A DNA stretch of 64,000 bases from Cellulomonas fimi (GTDB lineage Bacteria; Actinomycetota; Actinomycetes; Actinomycetales; Cellulomonadaceae): positions 3,720,001-3,784,000 of the forward strand of contig NZ_CP110680.1 in the NCBI RefSeq assembly GCF_028583725.1. The letters are read 5' to 3'. Position numbers and translations under genes: made by a program. Each line of letters starts with the position of its first letter. The stretch's first letter is position 1. Shown in pieces: positions 44,908 through 54,848 of the stretch. The notes below the pieces were generated by a model, which was not told the origin of the DNA, did no database searches, and saw only the letters and a program-made list of their open reading frames with translations.

Positions 44908-47450
44908 CGACCGACTGCGGCTGCGGCAGCACCGGCGGGTCGACGTGCACCTGCGGGGGCGCGCTGCCGACCAGCCCCGAGGGCAACCTGCCGGGCCAGG
45001 ACGCGCTGCGCTGGCGGGTCGCCCCGCACGACACCGCGCTCGCGCGGATGCGCGCCTACCTCGCGTCGCCCGCGCACGACCTGCCGGTGCGCTCGCTCGC
45101 GTCGCAGCCGCCCGCCGACCCGGCGATCGCGCTGCTCGACACGTGGGCGACCGTCGGCGACGTCGTGTCGTTCTACACCGAGCGCCTCGCGCAGGAGGGG
45201 TTCCTGCGGACCGCGACCGAGACCGCGAGCGTGCGGCAGCTCGCGCGCACCCTCGGGTACGAGCTGCGACCCGGGGCAGCGGCGCAGGTCGAGCTCGCGT
45301 TCGACGTCGAGACGGCCGCCAGCGCACCGCTCGAGGTCGACGTCCCCGCGGGCACGCCCGTGCAGTCGGTGCCGCCGCCCGGTGCGCTGCCGCAGACGTT
45401 CGAGACGACCGACGACCTGCTCGCCCGCGTCGGGTGGAACGCGGTGCCCGCGCTCGCGCGCGAGCCGCAGTCGTTCCGGGTCGACAGCGGCGTCGTGTGG
45501 CTCGACACCGTCGCCCCGCTCGTCGCGGTCGACGACCGGCTGCTGCTCGTCGACCCGTCGGCCCGGGGCGACGACCCGCGCGCGGCACGACCCGTCCCGA
45601 TCTTCACCGACGGCTGGTGGGCGTTCCGCCGGGTCGTGGCCGCCGAGGTCGACCCGCCCTTCGCCGCGGGCTGGACGCGGCTGACCCTCGACTCGCCCGT
45701 GGACCTGGACGGCAGCGGCGAGGTGCTCGTGCTGCGGCTCGCCCGGCGCCTCGACCTGTTCGGCCACAACGCGCCCCGGCCCGAGCTGCTCCAGGACGAG
45801 GACACGCGCATCGCGTTCGTGAAGACGGGCGGCGTCGAGCAGCTGTGGCCCGGGTGGGGGGTGTCGGGTGCCCTGGAGATCGAGGGCGTCGTGCGCGACC
45901 TCGTGCCGGGCTCGTGGCTCGTGCTCGAAGGACCCGCCGACGTGCAGGCGTTCGAGGCGACCGACGTGCGGCACGGCGGCGCGCGCCGGTTCGGGGTCGC
46001 CGCGAGGACGACCGTCGTCGAGGTCGACGCACCGGACCGGATCGCGGCCTTCGCGCGCGACACGACGCACGTGCACGCCGTGAGCGAGCTCCTGCCGACC
46101 GCGTGGCGCCCGCGCGAGGCGCCCGTCGGCGCGCCGGTCCTCGCGGGCACGGTGCTCGACGTCCTGCCGACGGTCCCGCCGCTCGAGCCCGGGCGCCGGG
46201 TCCTGGTGTGCGGCACGACGACGGACGACGAGCCCGCGGTCGAGGCGGCAACCGTCGTCGGGGTCGTGCCGCTGACGGGATCCGCCGTGCCCGCCGGTGG
46301 CGCGCAACGGCTGGTCGTCGACCCGCCGCTCGCCGCGTCCTACCGGCCGAGCACCGTGGTCGTGCGCGGCAACGTCGCCGACGCGACGCACGGCGAGACC
46401 ACCGCGCAGGTGCTCGGCAGCGGTGACGGCCGGGTCCCGTTCCCGCGCTTCGCGCTGCGCAAGGCACCGCTGACGTTCACCGCGACGACCGCCGACCCGA
46501 CGGGTGTCGTGGCCGCGCTCGAGGTGCGCGTCGAGGACGTCGCGTGGGACGCGGTCCCGACGCTGCACGACGCCGGCCCGCGCGACCAGGTGTACGTCGT
46601 GCGGCAGGGCGAGGACGGCACGTCGACGGTCGTGTTCGGCGACGGGCTGCACGGCGCGCGCCTGCCCACCGGGGCCGAGAACGTGACCGCCGGGTACCGC
46701 ACCGGCATCGGCGCGGCCGGCGCGGCCGAGGCCGGCGCGGTCATGCTGCCCGTGCGCCGCCCGCGCGGCATCGCGGCCGTGAGCAACCCGGCGCCGACGC
46801 ACGACTGGGCGCCGCCCGAGGACCTCGACAGCGCGCGCGTCAACGCCCCGCAGCGCATCCGCACGCTCGACCGTGCGGTGTCCCCCGCCGACTACGCGGA
46901 CTTCGCGCGCGGCTACGCGCGGGTCGGCGCGGCGAGCGCGCACGTCGTCTGGGACGGGCGCACCCGCACCGTCGTCGTCTCGGTGCTCGGGGCTACGGGC
47001 GACCCCGCGACGCCGACGCTCGTCGCCGACCTGCGCGCGACGCTCGACGCGGCCCGCGAGCAGCGCGCACGACGGGTCGTGCTGCCGGGCGAGGTCGTCG
47101 ACGTCGGCGCGTCGTTCGCGGTGCGCGTCGACCCGCGCCACCTGGTCGAGGACGTCACGGCAGCGGTCACCGACGCGGTGCTCGGCGCGTTCGGGGCGCT
47201 CGACCTCGCGACCCCGCTCGCGGCGTCGTCGGTGCTCGTCGTCGCGGCCGGCGTCCCGGGCGTCGTCGCCGTCACCATGCCGGTGCTGTCGGCGCCGGGC
47301 CTCGCGGACGCGTCGGACGACCTGCTCGTCGCGGCGGCCGCACGGTTCGAGGTCCCGTCCGGCTCGCCGGCCGGAACCGGCCCGCGGCTGCTCGCGGCGC
47401 AGGCGCTGCGCCTGACGGCCGCCGGTCTGGACGTCGAGGTGATCGCATGA
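44904..47450 (+). CDS. Baseplate J-like protein 2
   Basis: 848 residues, GTG 44904 with GGGAGG upstream. The N-terminus has two CxC pairs within 17 residues (CGC at 5-7, CTC at 15-17), a feature of putative baseplate assembly proteins and possibly metal binding. The core repeats the J plan: ALLDTWATVGDVVSFYTERL near 85 and RTLDRAVSPADYADFARGY near 655. Paralogue in function of the upstream protein with low overall identity; a heteromeric wedge is likely (inference). Confidence 0.87.
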   Translation: MTTDCGCGSTGGSTCTCGGALPTSPEGNLPGQDALRWRVAPHDTALARMRAYLASPAHDLPVRSLASQPPADPAIALLDTWATVGDVVSFYTERLAQEGFLRTATETASVRQLARTLGYELRPGAAAQVELAFDVETAASAPLEVDVPAGTPVQSVPPPGALPQTFETTDDLLARVGWNAVPALAREPQSFRVDSGVVWLDTVAPLVAVDDRLLLVDPSARGDDPRAARPVPIFTDGWWAFRRVVAAEVDPPFAAGWTRLTLDSPVDLDGSGEVLVLRLARRLDLFGHNAPRPELLQDEDTRIAFVKTGGVEQLWPGWGVSGALEIEGVVRDLVPGSWLVLEGPADVQAFEATDVRHGGARRFGVAARTTVVEVDAPDRIAAFARDTTHVHAVSELLPTAWRPREAPVGAPVLAGTVLDVLPTVPPLEPGRRVLVCGTTTDDEPAVEAATVVGVVPLTGSAVPAGGAQRLVVDPPLAASYRPSTVVVRGNVADATHGETTAQVLGSGDGRVPFPRFALRKAPLTFTATTADPTGVVAALEVRVEDVAWDAVPTLHDAGPRDQVYVVRQGEDGTSTVVFGDGLHGARLPTGAENVTAGYRTGIGAAGAAEAGAVMLPVRRPRGIAAVSNPAPTHDWAPPEDLDSARVNAPQRIRTLDRAVSPADYADFARGYARVGAASAHVVWDGRTRTVVVSVLGATGDPATPTLVADLRATLDAAREQRARRVVLPGEVVDVGASFAVRVDPRHLVEDVTAAVTDAVLGAFGALDLATPLAASSVLVVAAGVPGVVAVTMPVLSAPGLADASDDLLVAAAARFEVPSGSPAGTGPRLLAAQALRLTAAGLDVEVIA

Positions 47451-49636
47451 GCCCGTCCGACGTGCGGCGCGACGAGCGCACCGCCTACCTCGAGAGCCTC
47501 CTGCCGGCGCACGTGCTCCAGCGCGACGCCGAGACCGGCGGGCTGCTGCGCGCGCTCCTCGGGGCGGTCGCGGGCGAGCTCGCGACCCTCGAGGACGACG
47601 TGCAGGCGCTGTACGACGCGTGGTTCGTGGAGACGGCGCCGGAGTGGGTGCTGCCGTACCTGGCCGACCTCGTCGGGCTGGAGGGCCTGCCCGGCGACCT
47701 CGGCGCGGGGACCGGGGCGGGCGTGTCGCGGCGGGGCGTCGTCGCGAACACCGCGGCGTACCGGCAGCGCAAGGGCACGGTCGCGGTCCTGGAGCAGGTC
47801 GTCCGGGACGTGACGGGCTGGCCCGCGAAGGCCGTCGAGGGGTACCGGCTGCTCGGCACGACGACGCACGTCAACCACGTCCGCACGGACCGACCGACGT
47901 GGGGCAGCGTGCGTGACGCCGCGAGCGCCGAGCTCGAGTCGCCCCGGCTGGCCGGTGGCGCGCTGACGCGGTTCGCGCACACGGCCGACGCGCGCCGGGT
48001 CGCACCGGCCCGACGCGGCGGGCGCGGGGTGCACGGGATCGAGGGCGTCGCGGTGGTCGTGTTCCCGGTGCAGGTGTACGAGGCGTCCGACGTGCCGGCG
48101 CGCGCGCTCGGCGCCCCTGCCGCGGGCTGGGCGACGCACCCCCTGGGCGTGCGCGAGGCGTGGTTCGCCGTGCCCGCGACCGAGGAGACGATCGAGCACC
48201 TGGCCGTCGAGGCGGACCTGCCCGTGCCGCTGCGCCCGCGCCGCCTGCGGGCGCTGCTCGCGGCCGCGCGGACCGGCGCGACGACCGGCCCGGCGCTGCC
48301 GGTCGCGGTGCGCGTCGACGACGACCCGCCGCTCGGACCCGACCGGCTGCTGGTCCGCGGGCTGGAGGAGCCCGACCCGGCGCTGGCCGGGTGGCAGGCC
48401 ACGGTCGACCCGGTGTGCGGGCGCGTGCACACCTACCTCGCGGGCGTCGCGACCAACCCCGGCGCGGTGCACGTGCGGTACGCGTACGGCGCGGCCGCGG
48501 ACGTCGGTGCGGGCACGTACGACCGGACCGCCGGGCACGTCGACGCGCTCGCGGCCGACCCGTTCACCGGCGACGTCGACGAGCGCGGCGACACCGTCGC
48601 GTCGCAGGTGCTCGTCGACGCGGGCTCGACGCAGCCCGGCGTGCCGACGACGGTCGCCGACGGGCTGGTGGAGATCGCCGCACGCTGGTCCGACCCCGAC
48701 GTGTCCGGCACGACCCAGGTGCTGTCCGTCGCGGACTCGGCGGTGCACACCGGCGACCTCACCGTCGACGTGCCCGCGGAGAGCCGCCTGGTCCTGGTGG
48801 CGGCGACGTGGCGCGGGCGGCTCCTGCTCGACGGCGACGTCGAGGAGCCCGTCCCGGGCGTCTACTCGCCCGACGGGCTGCGGCCGCGCGTCGTGGGGGA
48901 CGTCCTCGTCACGGGTGGGGCGGGCGCGGCGGTGCTGCTCGACGGGCTCGTCGTCGAGGGCGACGTCGTGGTGCGCGCGGGCGACCTGCGGTCGCTCACG
49001 GTGAGCCAGTGCACCGTCGCCGGGCGCGTCCGCGTGGAGGGCACCGACGCGGACCCGAACCGTGAGCTCGCCGTCGCGGTGCGGCGCAGCCTGGTCGGCG
49101 GCGTGGACCTGGTCGCGACGGTCCCCGCCCTGGCCGTCGTGGACAGCGTCGTCGACCCGGCCCTCACCGACCCGCTCGCCGACCCGCCGCCCGCGGGCCC
49201 GGCCGTCGTGGCGCCCGGAGCGCACGCCGTGGTCGAGGGCGCGACGCTGTGGGGCACGCTCGACTCCCGGCTGCTCGACGTGACGTCGAGCCTGTGCCTC
49301 GACGTCGTCACGGTGGTCGACCGGCAGCGCGGCTGCGCGCGGTTCAGCTACCTCGCGCCGGGCTCGCGCACGCCCCGCCGGTTCCGCTGCGTGCCGCCGA
49401 CGGACACCGCGGTCGCCGACCGGCCCGCGTTCCTCGCCGACGGTGCGTCGCTCGGGTCGCCGTCGTACCCCTCGCTCTCCCCCGCCGCCCCGGCGTCGCT
49501 GCGTCGCGGCGCCGAGGACGGCGCGGAGATGGGCGTCCACCACCACCTGCGCCGGCCGCCCCGGCTCGACGCGGCACGCCGCCTCGTCGAGCCGTACGTC
49601 CCGGCGGGGATGCAGATCGGACTGTTCGGGAGCTGA
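47447..49636 (+). CDS. Phage tail protein I-like baseplate protein (Afp12-like) with beta-rich C-terminus
   Basis: 729 residues. The N-terminal 180 residues match P2 gpI/gp7-type proteins (YLESLLPAHVLQRD, LYDAWFVETAPEWVLPYLA, NTAAYRQRKGTVAVLEQV). The rest is beta-rich; residues about 480-620 look like a parallel beta-helix (AAVLLDGLVVEGDVVVRAG, LRSLTVSQCTVAGRVRVEG), as in proteins that hold tail fibres. Likely the outer wedge that carries the fibre protein encoded next. Confidence 0.85.
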   Translation: MSPSDVRRDERTAYLESLLPAHVLQRDAETGGLLRALLGAVAGELATLEDDVQALYDAWFVETAPEWVLPYLADLVGLEGLPGDLGAGTGAGVSRRGVVANTAAYRQRKGTVAVLEQVVRDVTGWPAKAVEGYRLLGTTTHVNHVRTDRPTWGSVRDAASAELESPRLAGGALTRFAHTADARRVAPARRGGRGVHGIEGVAVVVFPVQVYEASDVPARALGAPAAGWATHPLGVREAWFAVPATEETIEHLAVEADLPVPLRPRRLRALLAAARTGATTGPALPVAVRVDDDPPLGPDRLLVRGLEEPDPALAGWQATVDPVCGRVHTYLAGVATNPGAVHVRYAYGAAADVGAGTYDRTAGHVDALAADPFTGDVDERGDTVASQVLVDAGSTQPGVPTTVADGLVEIAARWSDPDVSGTTQVLSVADSAVHTGDLTVDVPAESRLVLVAATWRGRLLLDGDVEEPVPGVYSPDGLRPRVVGDVLVTGGAGAAVLLDGLVVEGDVVVRAGDLRSLTVSQCTVAGRVRVEGTDADPNRELAVAVRRSLVGGVDLVATVPALAVVDSVVDPALTDPLADPPPAGPAVVAPGAHAVVEGATLWGTLDSRLLDVTSSLCLDVVTVVDRQRGCARFSYLAPGSRTPRRFRCVPPTDTAVADRPAFLADGASLGSPSYPSLSPAAPASLRRGAEDGAEMGVHHHLRRPPRLDAARRLVEPYVPAGMQIGLFGS

Positions 49637-49637
49637 C

Positions 49638-52600
49638 ATGCACGCAGACCTCACCCGCCGGACCTTCGACCCCGCCCTGGGGTTCCGGTCCGTCGTCATG
49701 CAGCAGGGCCGGGTCCTGCTCGACGCGGAGTGGAACGAGCAGACCGAGATCACCGCGCACCACGACGAGGTCCGCACGGCCGACGTCGTCGGGCCTGCGG
49801 GCGGCGTCGACCCGGGCGACGGGTCGCCGGGCCCGTTCGCCGTCGTCTCGCTCGCGACCGGCCTGCCGCCGGACGCCGGTCCCGTCGCGTGGGCGGACCT
49901 CGCCGTCACGCGCGGCCGGTACTACGTCGACGGGGTGCTCGCGGAGTCGTCGCCCGCGGACGGCGACCCGTGGCCGCTCGCGGACCAGCCGTTCCTGCGG
50001 GCGGTCGGCGCGGACCCCGGGCTCGTCGAGCCCGCGACGGACGGCCGGTACGCGGTCCTCCTCGACGTGTTCGACCACCTCGTGACGCCCGACGAGCGGC
50101 CCGAGCTGCTCGAGTCCGCGCTGGGCGGCCCCGACACCGCGGTCCGCGACCAGACGGCCTGGCAGGTGCGGCTGGCCGCGCTGCCCGGCGACGAGGTGTG
50201 CTCGGAGGTCGACGCGGCGCTGCCCGTCCGCGTGCCGCGCACCATGACCGCGGACCTCGAGGACGCGGTCGCGCAGACCGACCCGTGCGCGATCACCGCG
50301 GGCGGCGGCTACGAGCTGCTGGAGAGCCAGCTGTTCCGCGTCGAGGTGTTCGACGTCGACCCGCAGCCGCGGTTCGTGTGGTCGCGCGAGAACGGCTCGG
50401 TCGTCGCGGGCCTCGTCGAGGTCGAGCCGTCGACCGTCGCCGGGGCCGACGACGCCCTGACCCTCGACCGCGTCGGCCGTGACGAGGGCCTGCCGATCCT
50501 GCCCGGCGACCTCGTCGAGGTCACGAGCACCGACCGCGTGCTGCGGCACCTGCCCGGCTACCTCGCACGCGTCGGCTCCACGGCGGACTCGGTCGTCGAC
50601 ACCGTCGTGCACGTCGCGTGGGTGGACACCGCGCTGCCGGACGTCGCGGGCCTCGGCCGCGCACCCGTCGTGCGCCGGTGGGACGGCGGACCGACGCCGC
50701 TGGCCACGACGCCGAGCGCGCTGGAGGGCGGCATCTCCGTGGCGTTCCCCGCGGGCGGCACGCCCGCCGTCGGGGACCACTGGCTGATCCCGGCCCGCAG
50801 CGTCCAGCTCGCGTACGGCACGACCGCGCGGCAGGGCACGATCGAGTGGCCCGGCGCCCCCGGTGCACCGGTCGCGCTGCCGCCGCGCGGGCCGCGCGAG
50901 CGCCGTGCACGGCTCGGCGTGCTCGAGCGCGGCACCGACGGGTGGACCCTCGTCGCCGACTGCCGGGACCTGTTCCCGCCGCTCACCGCGCTCACCGCGA
51001 TCGACCTCGTCGGCGGCGACGGCCAGGAGGCCATGCCGGGCGACGAGCTCCCGGAGCCCGTCCGCGTCGCCGTCCGCAAGGGCGGCATCCCCGTCGCGGG
51101 CGCCGCGGTGCGGTTCACCGCCGCGGGCGGCACCCTGCGCACGCCCGCCGGCGCCCTCGGCAACCCCGGCGTAGTCACGACCGGCGCCGACGGCGTCGCG
51201 GCGGTGCTGTGGACGCTCGACCCCGACGGCGACACGACCCAGACGCTCACCGCCCAGCGGCTCACCGACGTGCTCGCCCCGCAGGACGTCGACGTCGTCG
51301 CCACCGGGCGGCTGTCCGTCGCGCGGCAGGTCGCGTGGCAGCCGGTGTGCGACGGCTTCGGCCGCACGCGCACGGTGCAGGACGCGCTCGCGCAGCTCGT
51401 CCGGACGCCGTCGCTCAAGCTCCTCGGCGGTGACGGGCAGGAGGTCGACGCCCGCGGGCGCACGGTGCCGCGCGTCGTGCGCGTGGCCGTCGACGACCCG
51501 TGCGGGCCCGCGCGCGGCGCGGTCGTGACCGCCGTCGCGAGCAAGGGCGGCGGGCTCGTGCTGGCCGTGAAGGCGGGCGCCCCCGTGCCGCCGACGCTCG
51601 TGGGCGTGCCCCGCGCCGACGAGCAGGTGTCCACGAAGACCGACGAGGCGGGCGTCGCGACGTTCGTCTGGCAGCCGTCGTTCCTCGACCCCGAGACGGG
51701 GGCGCTGCTGCGCAGCGACGTCCTCACCGTCACGCTCGACGAGGCACCCGGACCCGTCCCGGCGGACGAGGCGCCGATCCAGGTCACCGCGAGCCTCGAC
51801 CCGGGCGGCTCGCGCACCCCGGGCGTGCACGTCACCGCGGTGCGCTTCTTCTCCGGCGAGGACCTGGAGAACGACGCGACCTACGGGTTCGACCAGCTCG
51901 GCGGCCGGTTCCCCGGGATCGCCGTCGTCCTCGACGCGCCCGTCCGGCAGGACTCCGTGCAGCGCAAGCCCGTCGGGCGGGTGCTCCTCGAGCTGCCCTG
52001 GCCGACGCCGCCCGAGGACGACCTGTGGGGTTCGCCCTCGTGGGCGCGGCGCACCGTCGAGATCGCGGGCGAGCTCAACGCCGACGGCGCGCTCATCGTG
52101 TGGTCCCCGGTCCAGCCGATCGACGAGACCCTCAAGCGCGTCACCGGGCGGCTGCGTGCCCTGGCCCGCGAGCAGCGGCTCGGCGAGCCGCCCCTGCCGC
52201 TGCTGCTGCGCCTGCAGCTCGACGGCTGGGCGATCGTCGGGGAGGACGAGTCCCTGCACCTCAACGGGCACACCGAGACCGTCGTCGTGGACGGCTTCAC
52301 GCGCCTGCGGCTGCCGACGACCGACGAGGTGACGGGCGGCCGGTTCGAGACGTGGTTCTGGTTCAGCGACGGCGGCCCCGAGCGGCCCGGCCCGCAGGTG
52401 TTCGCTCCCGGACGGCTCGCGCTGTCACGGCTGTCCGTCGACGTGGGACGTCTCCTGCGCCCGCCCGGGACCCGCGCGACGCCCGGCGGGCCGACGCTCG
52501 ACGTCGACGACCTGTCCGGCCGCACGCGCGCGCTCGTCGAGCGGCGGGCCGCCGAGGCCCGGGTGGAGGTGACGTTCGTCGAGGAGGACGCGCCCGGGGT

Positions 52601-52700
52601 GCGGCGCAACGTGGTGCTCGGCACCGACGCGCCGGCGGGCACCGCGCTCGGCCCGGGCGACCGGCTCGTCGTGCGGGTCGCGCGCGGAGCGGGCGGATGA
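49638..52700 (+). CDS. DUF6519 protein with Ig-like repeats, probable tail fibre/receptor-binding
   Basis: 1020 residues, ATG 49638, one base after the previous stop. Residues 1-430 are DUF6519 (TRRTFDPALGFRSVVMQQGR, then VLLDAEWNEQTE), an eCIS/phage-associated domain. Two Big_1-like immunoglobulin segments start with GGDGQE at about 456 and 594. The last 45 residues resemble a PASTA repeat (RRNVVLGTDAPAGTAL, LGPGDRLVVRV). In the Afp order this is the fibre position (Afp13). Surface binding is inferred from position and Ig-like domains. Confidence 0.8.
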   Translation: MHADLTRRTFDPALGFRSVVMQQGRVLLDAEWNEQTEITAHHDEVRTADVVGPAGGVDPGDGSPGPFAVVSLATGLPPDAGPVAWADLAVTRGRYYVDGVLAESSPADGDPWPLADQPFLRAVGADPGLVEPATDGRYAVLLDVFDHLVTPDERPELLESALGGPDTAVRDQTAWQVRLAALPGDEVCSEVDAALPVRVPRTMTADLEDAVAQTDPCAITAGGGYELLESQLFRVEVFDVDPQPRFVWSRENGSVVAGLVEVEPSTVAGADDALTLDRVGRDEGLPILPGDLVEVTSTDRVLRHLPGYLARVGSTADSVVDTVVHVAWVDTALPDVAGLGRAPVVRRWDGGPTPLATTPSALEGGISVAFPAGGTPAVGDHWLIPARSVQLAYGTTARQGTIEWPGAPGAPVALPPRGPRERRARLGVLERGTDGWTLVADCRDLFPPLTALTAIDLVGGDGQEAMPGDELPEPVRVAVRKGGIPVAGAAVRFTAAGGTLRTPAGALGNPGVVTTGADGVAAVLWTLDPDGDTTQTLTAQRLTDVLAPQDVDVVATGRLSVARQVAWQPVCDGFGRTRTVQDALAQLVRTPSLKLLGGDGQEVDARGRTVPRVVRVAVDDPCGPARGAVVTAVASKGGGLVLAVKAGAPVPPTLVGVPRADEQVSTKTDEAGVATFVWQPSFLDPETGALLRSDVLTVTLDEAPGPVPADEAPIQVTASLDPGGSRTPGVHVTAVRFFSGEDLENDATYGFDQLGGRFPGIAVVLDAPVRQDSVQRKPVGRVLLELPWPTPPEDDLWGSPSWARRTVEIAGELNADGALIVWSPVQPIDETLKRVTGRLRALAREQRLGEPPLPLLLRLQLDGWAIVGEDESLHLNGHTETVVVDGFTRLRLPTTDEVTGGRFETWFWFSDGGPERPGPQVFAPGRLALSRLSVDVGRLLRPPGTRATPGGPTLDVDDLSGRTRALVERRAAEARVEVTFVEEDAPGVRRNVVLGTDAPAGTALGPGDRLVVRVARGAGG

Positions 52701-53836
52701 CGACCACCCGGGCCCGCGAGGCCCCCGCGACCCGCGAGCACCCGCGGGAGGCGCCCGTGCGCGGCGGCTTCCCCCTCGACGCCGCGACCCGCGGCGCCAT
52801 GGAGGCGGGCCTCGGCCACGACTTCTCGGCCGTGCGCGTGCACGCCGACGACCGCGCCGCGGCCACCGCGCGCGAGCTGCACGCCCGCGCGTTCACCGTC
52901 GGCACGGACGTCGGGTTCGCGGCGGGCGCGTACCGGCCGTCGACGCCGCAGGGGCGGCGGCTCATCGCGCACGAGCTCGCGCACGTCGTGCAGCAGTCCG
53001 GCGCGCCGGGGCTCGCCCGCGCGCCGGTGCACCCCGCACCCGACCGGGCCGCGCCCGAGCGGGAGGCGTCCGACGCGGCGCGGACCGTGCTGGCCGGCGG
53101 ACGCGCGGTCGTCCGCGAGCGCCCCGGCCCCGGTGCGCTGCTGGAGGACGAGAAGGAACCGCCGGGTGCGGGCGCGGAGATCGTCAAGGGGCTGTCGACG
53201 TTCGTCGACAAGGCGAAGGACGACCCGAAGATCAAGAAGGAGATCATCGAGCCCGTCACCGACGCCGCGAAGAGCCGCTGGGACGCGCTGTCGGGCGGCG
53301 AGAAGGGCGCGGTCGTCGGCTTCGGCGCCGCCACGTACGGGCTGGGCGTCGGCGCGATGCTGTCCGACCCGACCGGCCGCCGCACGTTGCAGGGGTTCAA
53401 CCTCGCCGCGCCGCTCGGCCTCGTCCCGTACGCGACGCTCACGTCGTTCAGCTACCAGCTCCCGGACGCGAAGGACCCGACGTACAGGTTCCGGACCAGC
53501 GTCGACCTCGGCGACCTGATCAAGGCCGCGCACGGCTGGAAGGGCCTCAGCCTCTCGGCCGACCTCAGCTGGTCGTGGGACCCGGCGACCGAGAGCCTGA
53601 GCCTCGCGGGCGGCACCGCGCGGCTCGGTCTGCTGCCGGGCGTGAGCGTGTCCGGCGGGACGTACCCGTCGCTGCTCGGGTTCACGCCCGCGTTCGCGCC
53701 GCCCGACCTGCCGGGCGGGCCGCGGCAGGCGTTCGACCAGCCGAAGGCCCCGAACCTCCCGGACACGCGCGTCGTCCTCTCGATCGACCTGCTCAAGCTC
53801 CCGACCGTCGGCCCCGCCCTCCGGGGCGTGTTCTAG
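52697..53836 (+). CDS. DUF4157 protein 1, eCIS cargo candidate
   Basis: 379 residues. DUF4157 zincin-like domain at about 25-105: GLGHDFSAVRVHADDRA, then HELAHVVQQ with His92, Glu93, His96. The C-terminal 230 residues have a lysine-rich helical stretch (VDKAKDDPKIKKEIIEP), a glycine-rich hydrophobic segment (VVGFGAATYGLGVGAML) and a beta-rich end. DUF4157 is known to be strongly associated with eCIS loci and their effectors. ATGA overlap with the fibre gene. The C-terminal activity is not recognised. Confidence 0.8.
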   Translation: MTTTRAREAPATREHPREAPVRGGFPLDAATRGAMEAGLGHDFSAVRVHADDRAAATARELHARAFTVGTDVGFAAGAYRPSTPQGRRLIAHELAHVVQQSGAPGLARAPVHPAPDRAAPEREASDAARTVLAGGRAVVRERPGPGALLEDEKEPPGAGAEIVKGLSTFVDKAKDDPKIKKEIIEPVTDAAKSRWDALSGGEKGAVVGFGAATYGLGVGAMLSDPTGRRTLQGFNLAAPLGLVPYATLTSFSYQLPDAKDPTYRFRTSVDLGDLIKAAHGWKGLSLSADLSWSWDPATESLSLAGGTARLGLLPGVSVSGGTYPSLLGFTPAFAPPDLPGGPRQAFDQPKAPNLPDTRVVLSIDLLKLPTVGPALRGVF

Positions 53837-53867
53837 GCGACGCGGGGACGAGGACCGAGGGGGGACC

Positions 53868-54848
53868 ATGGGCGAGCACGAGATCGTCGGGCGGCCGGGC
53901 GACCGGCACGAGCAGGAGGCGGACCGCGCGGCCGAGCGCGTGACGGCACCGCCCGGTGGGCACGCCGGGCACGACGAGCCCGGGCTGCTGCGCGCGTACG
54001 GCGGCGCGCTCGGGCACGACTTCTCCCGGGTCCGGCTCCACGACGACGCCACCGCGCACGCCGTGACCCGCCGGTTCGGGGCCGACGCCGTGACGATCGG
54101 GCACCACGTGCTGTTCGCGCCCGGTCGGCGCGACCCCGCCTCGCCGCAGGGACGCCGCCTGCTCGCGCACGAGCTGACCCACGTGCGGCAGCAGGCGTCG
54201 ACCGGACCGCGCGTGCAGGGCAAGTTCGTCGCGACCGGCGACACCGCCGGGTTCGTCGCGATGGTCAACGGGATCCTCGCGGTGCAGCACCGCATCGAGG
54301 TGAACAGGGCCGGGGAGGTGTCCGTCGTCGCGACCGACGTGCAGGGACCGCCGACACGCGACGCGACCGAGCTGCTCGCCCAGATCCGGTCGATGATCGC
54401 CGACGGCACGACGATCACGGTGCGCATGATGCACGGCTCGGCCCGGACGCTCGCGTCGGACACCAACGTCATCGTCGGCAACTACGGCCTCAACACCTTC
54501 GACCTCGACGACCTCGCGATGTACGGCGGCGTCTCCAGCCACTCCCGGATGGGCGACAACACGGCCTCGATGCTGCTGCACGAGCTGGTGGAGCAGCAGC
54601 GGAAGCAGGCCAGCGGCGAGGCGTTCGGGCCGGCGCACGCGGCGTCGCTCGCCGCGCAGGGCCGCATGCTCGGCGCCACCTGGGTGGGTGACACGCCCCG
54701 CGCCGTCCCGGGAGGCACGGAGATCACCCGGACGTGGCGCTACCCCGACGGGCGTGAGGTCGACACCATCACGACCATCGACATGGCCACGGGTAACGTG
54801 ACCGGCGTCCGACAGGCCGTACGACCCCCCAGGGGGAGGACACCGTGA
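53868..54848 (+). CDS. DUF4157 protein 2 with second HE-motif domain, eCIS cargo candidate
   Basis: 326 residues. DUF4157 at 35-110 (ALGHDFSRVRLHDD; HELTHVRQQ with His101, Glu102, His105). The C-terminal half (about 115-310) contains MLLHELVEQQ near 236-245 and AHAASLAAQGR shortly after, a pattern seen in metal-dependent peptidase-like toxin domains, though the second histidine of HExxH is missing. GAGGG-type site before ATG 53868. The stop overlaps the start of a 111-residue gene, which could be its adaptor or immunity protein (inference). Confidence 0.8.
   Translation: MGEHEIVGRPGDRHEQEADRAAERVTAPPGGHAGHDEPGLLRAYGGALGHDFSRVRLHDDATAHAVTRRFGADAVTIGHHVLFAPGRRDPASPQGRRLLAHELTHVRQQASTGPRVQGKFVATGDTAGFVAMVNGILAVQHRIEVNRAGEVSVVATDVQGPPTRDATELLAQIRSMIADGTTITVRMMHGSARTLASDTNVIVGNYGLNTFDLDDLAMYGGVSSHSRMGDNTASMLLHELVEQQRKQASGEAFGPAHAASLAAQGRMLGATWVGDTPRAVPGGTEITRTWRYPDGREVDTITTIDMATGNVTGVRQAVRPPRGRTP

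Noticed and set aside
49344..52271. 975-residue open frame on the minus strand
   Set aside because: Antisense to the fibre gene; the plus frame has recognisable domains and coupled neighbours.
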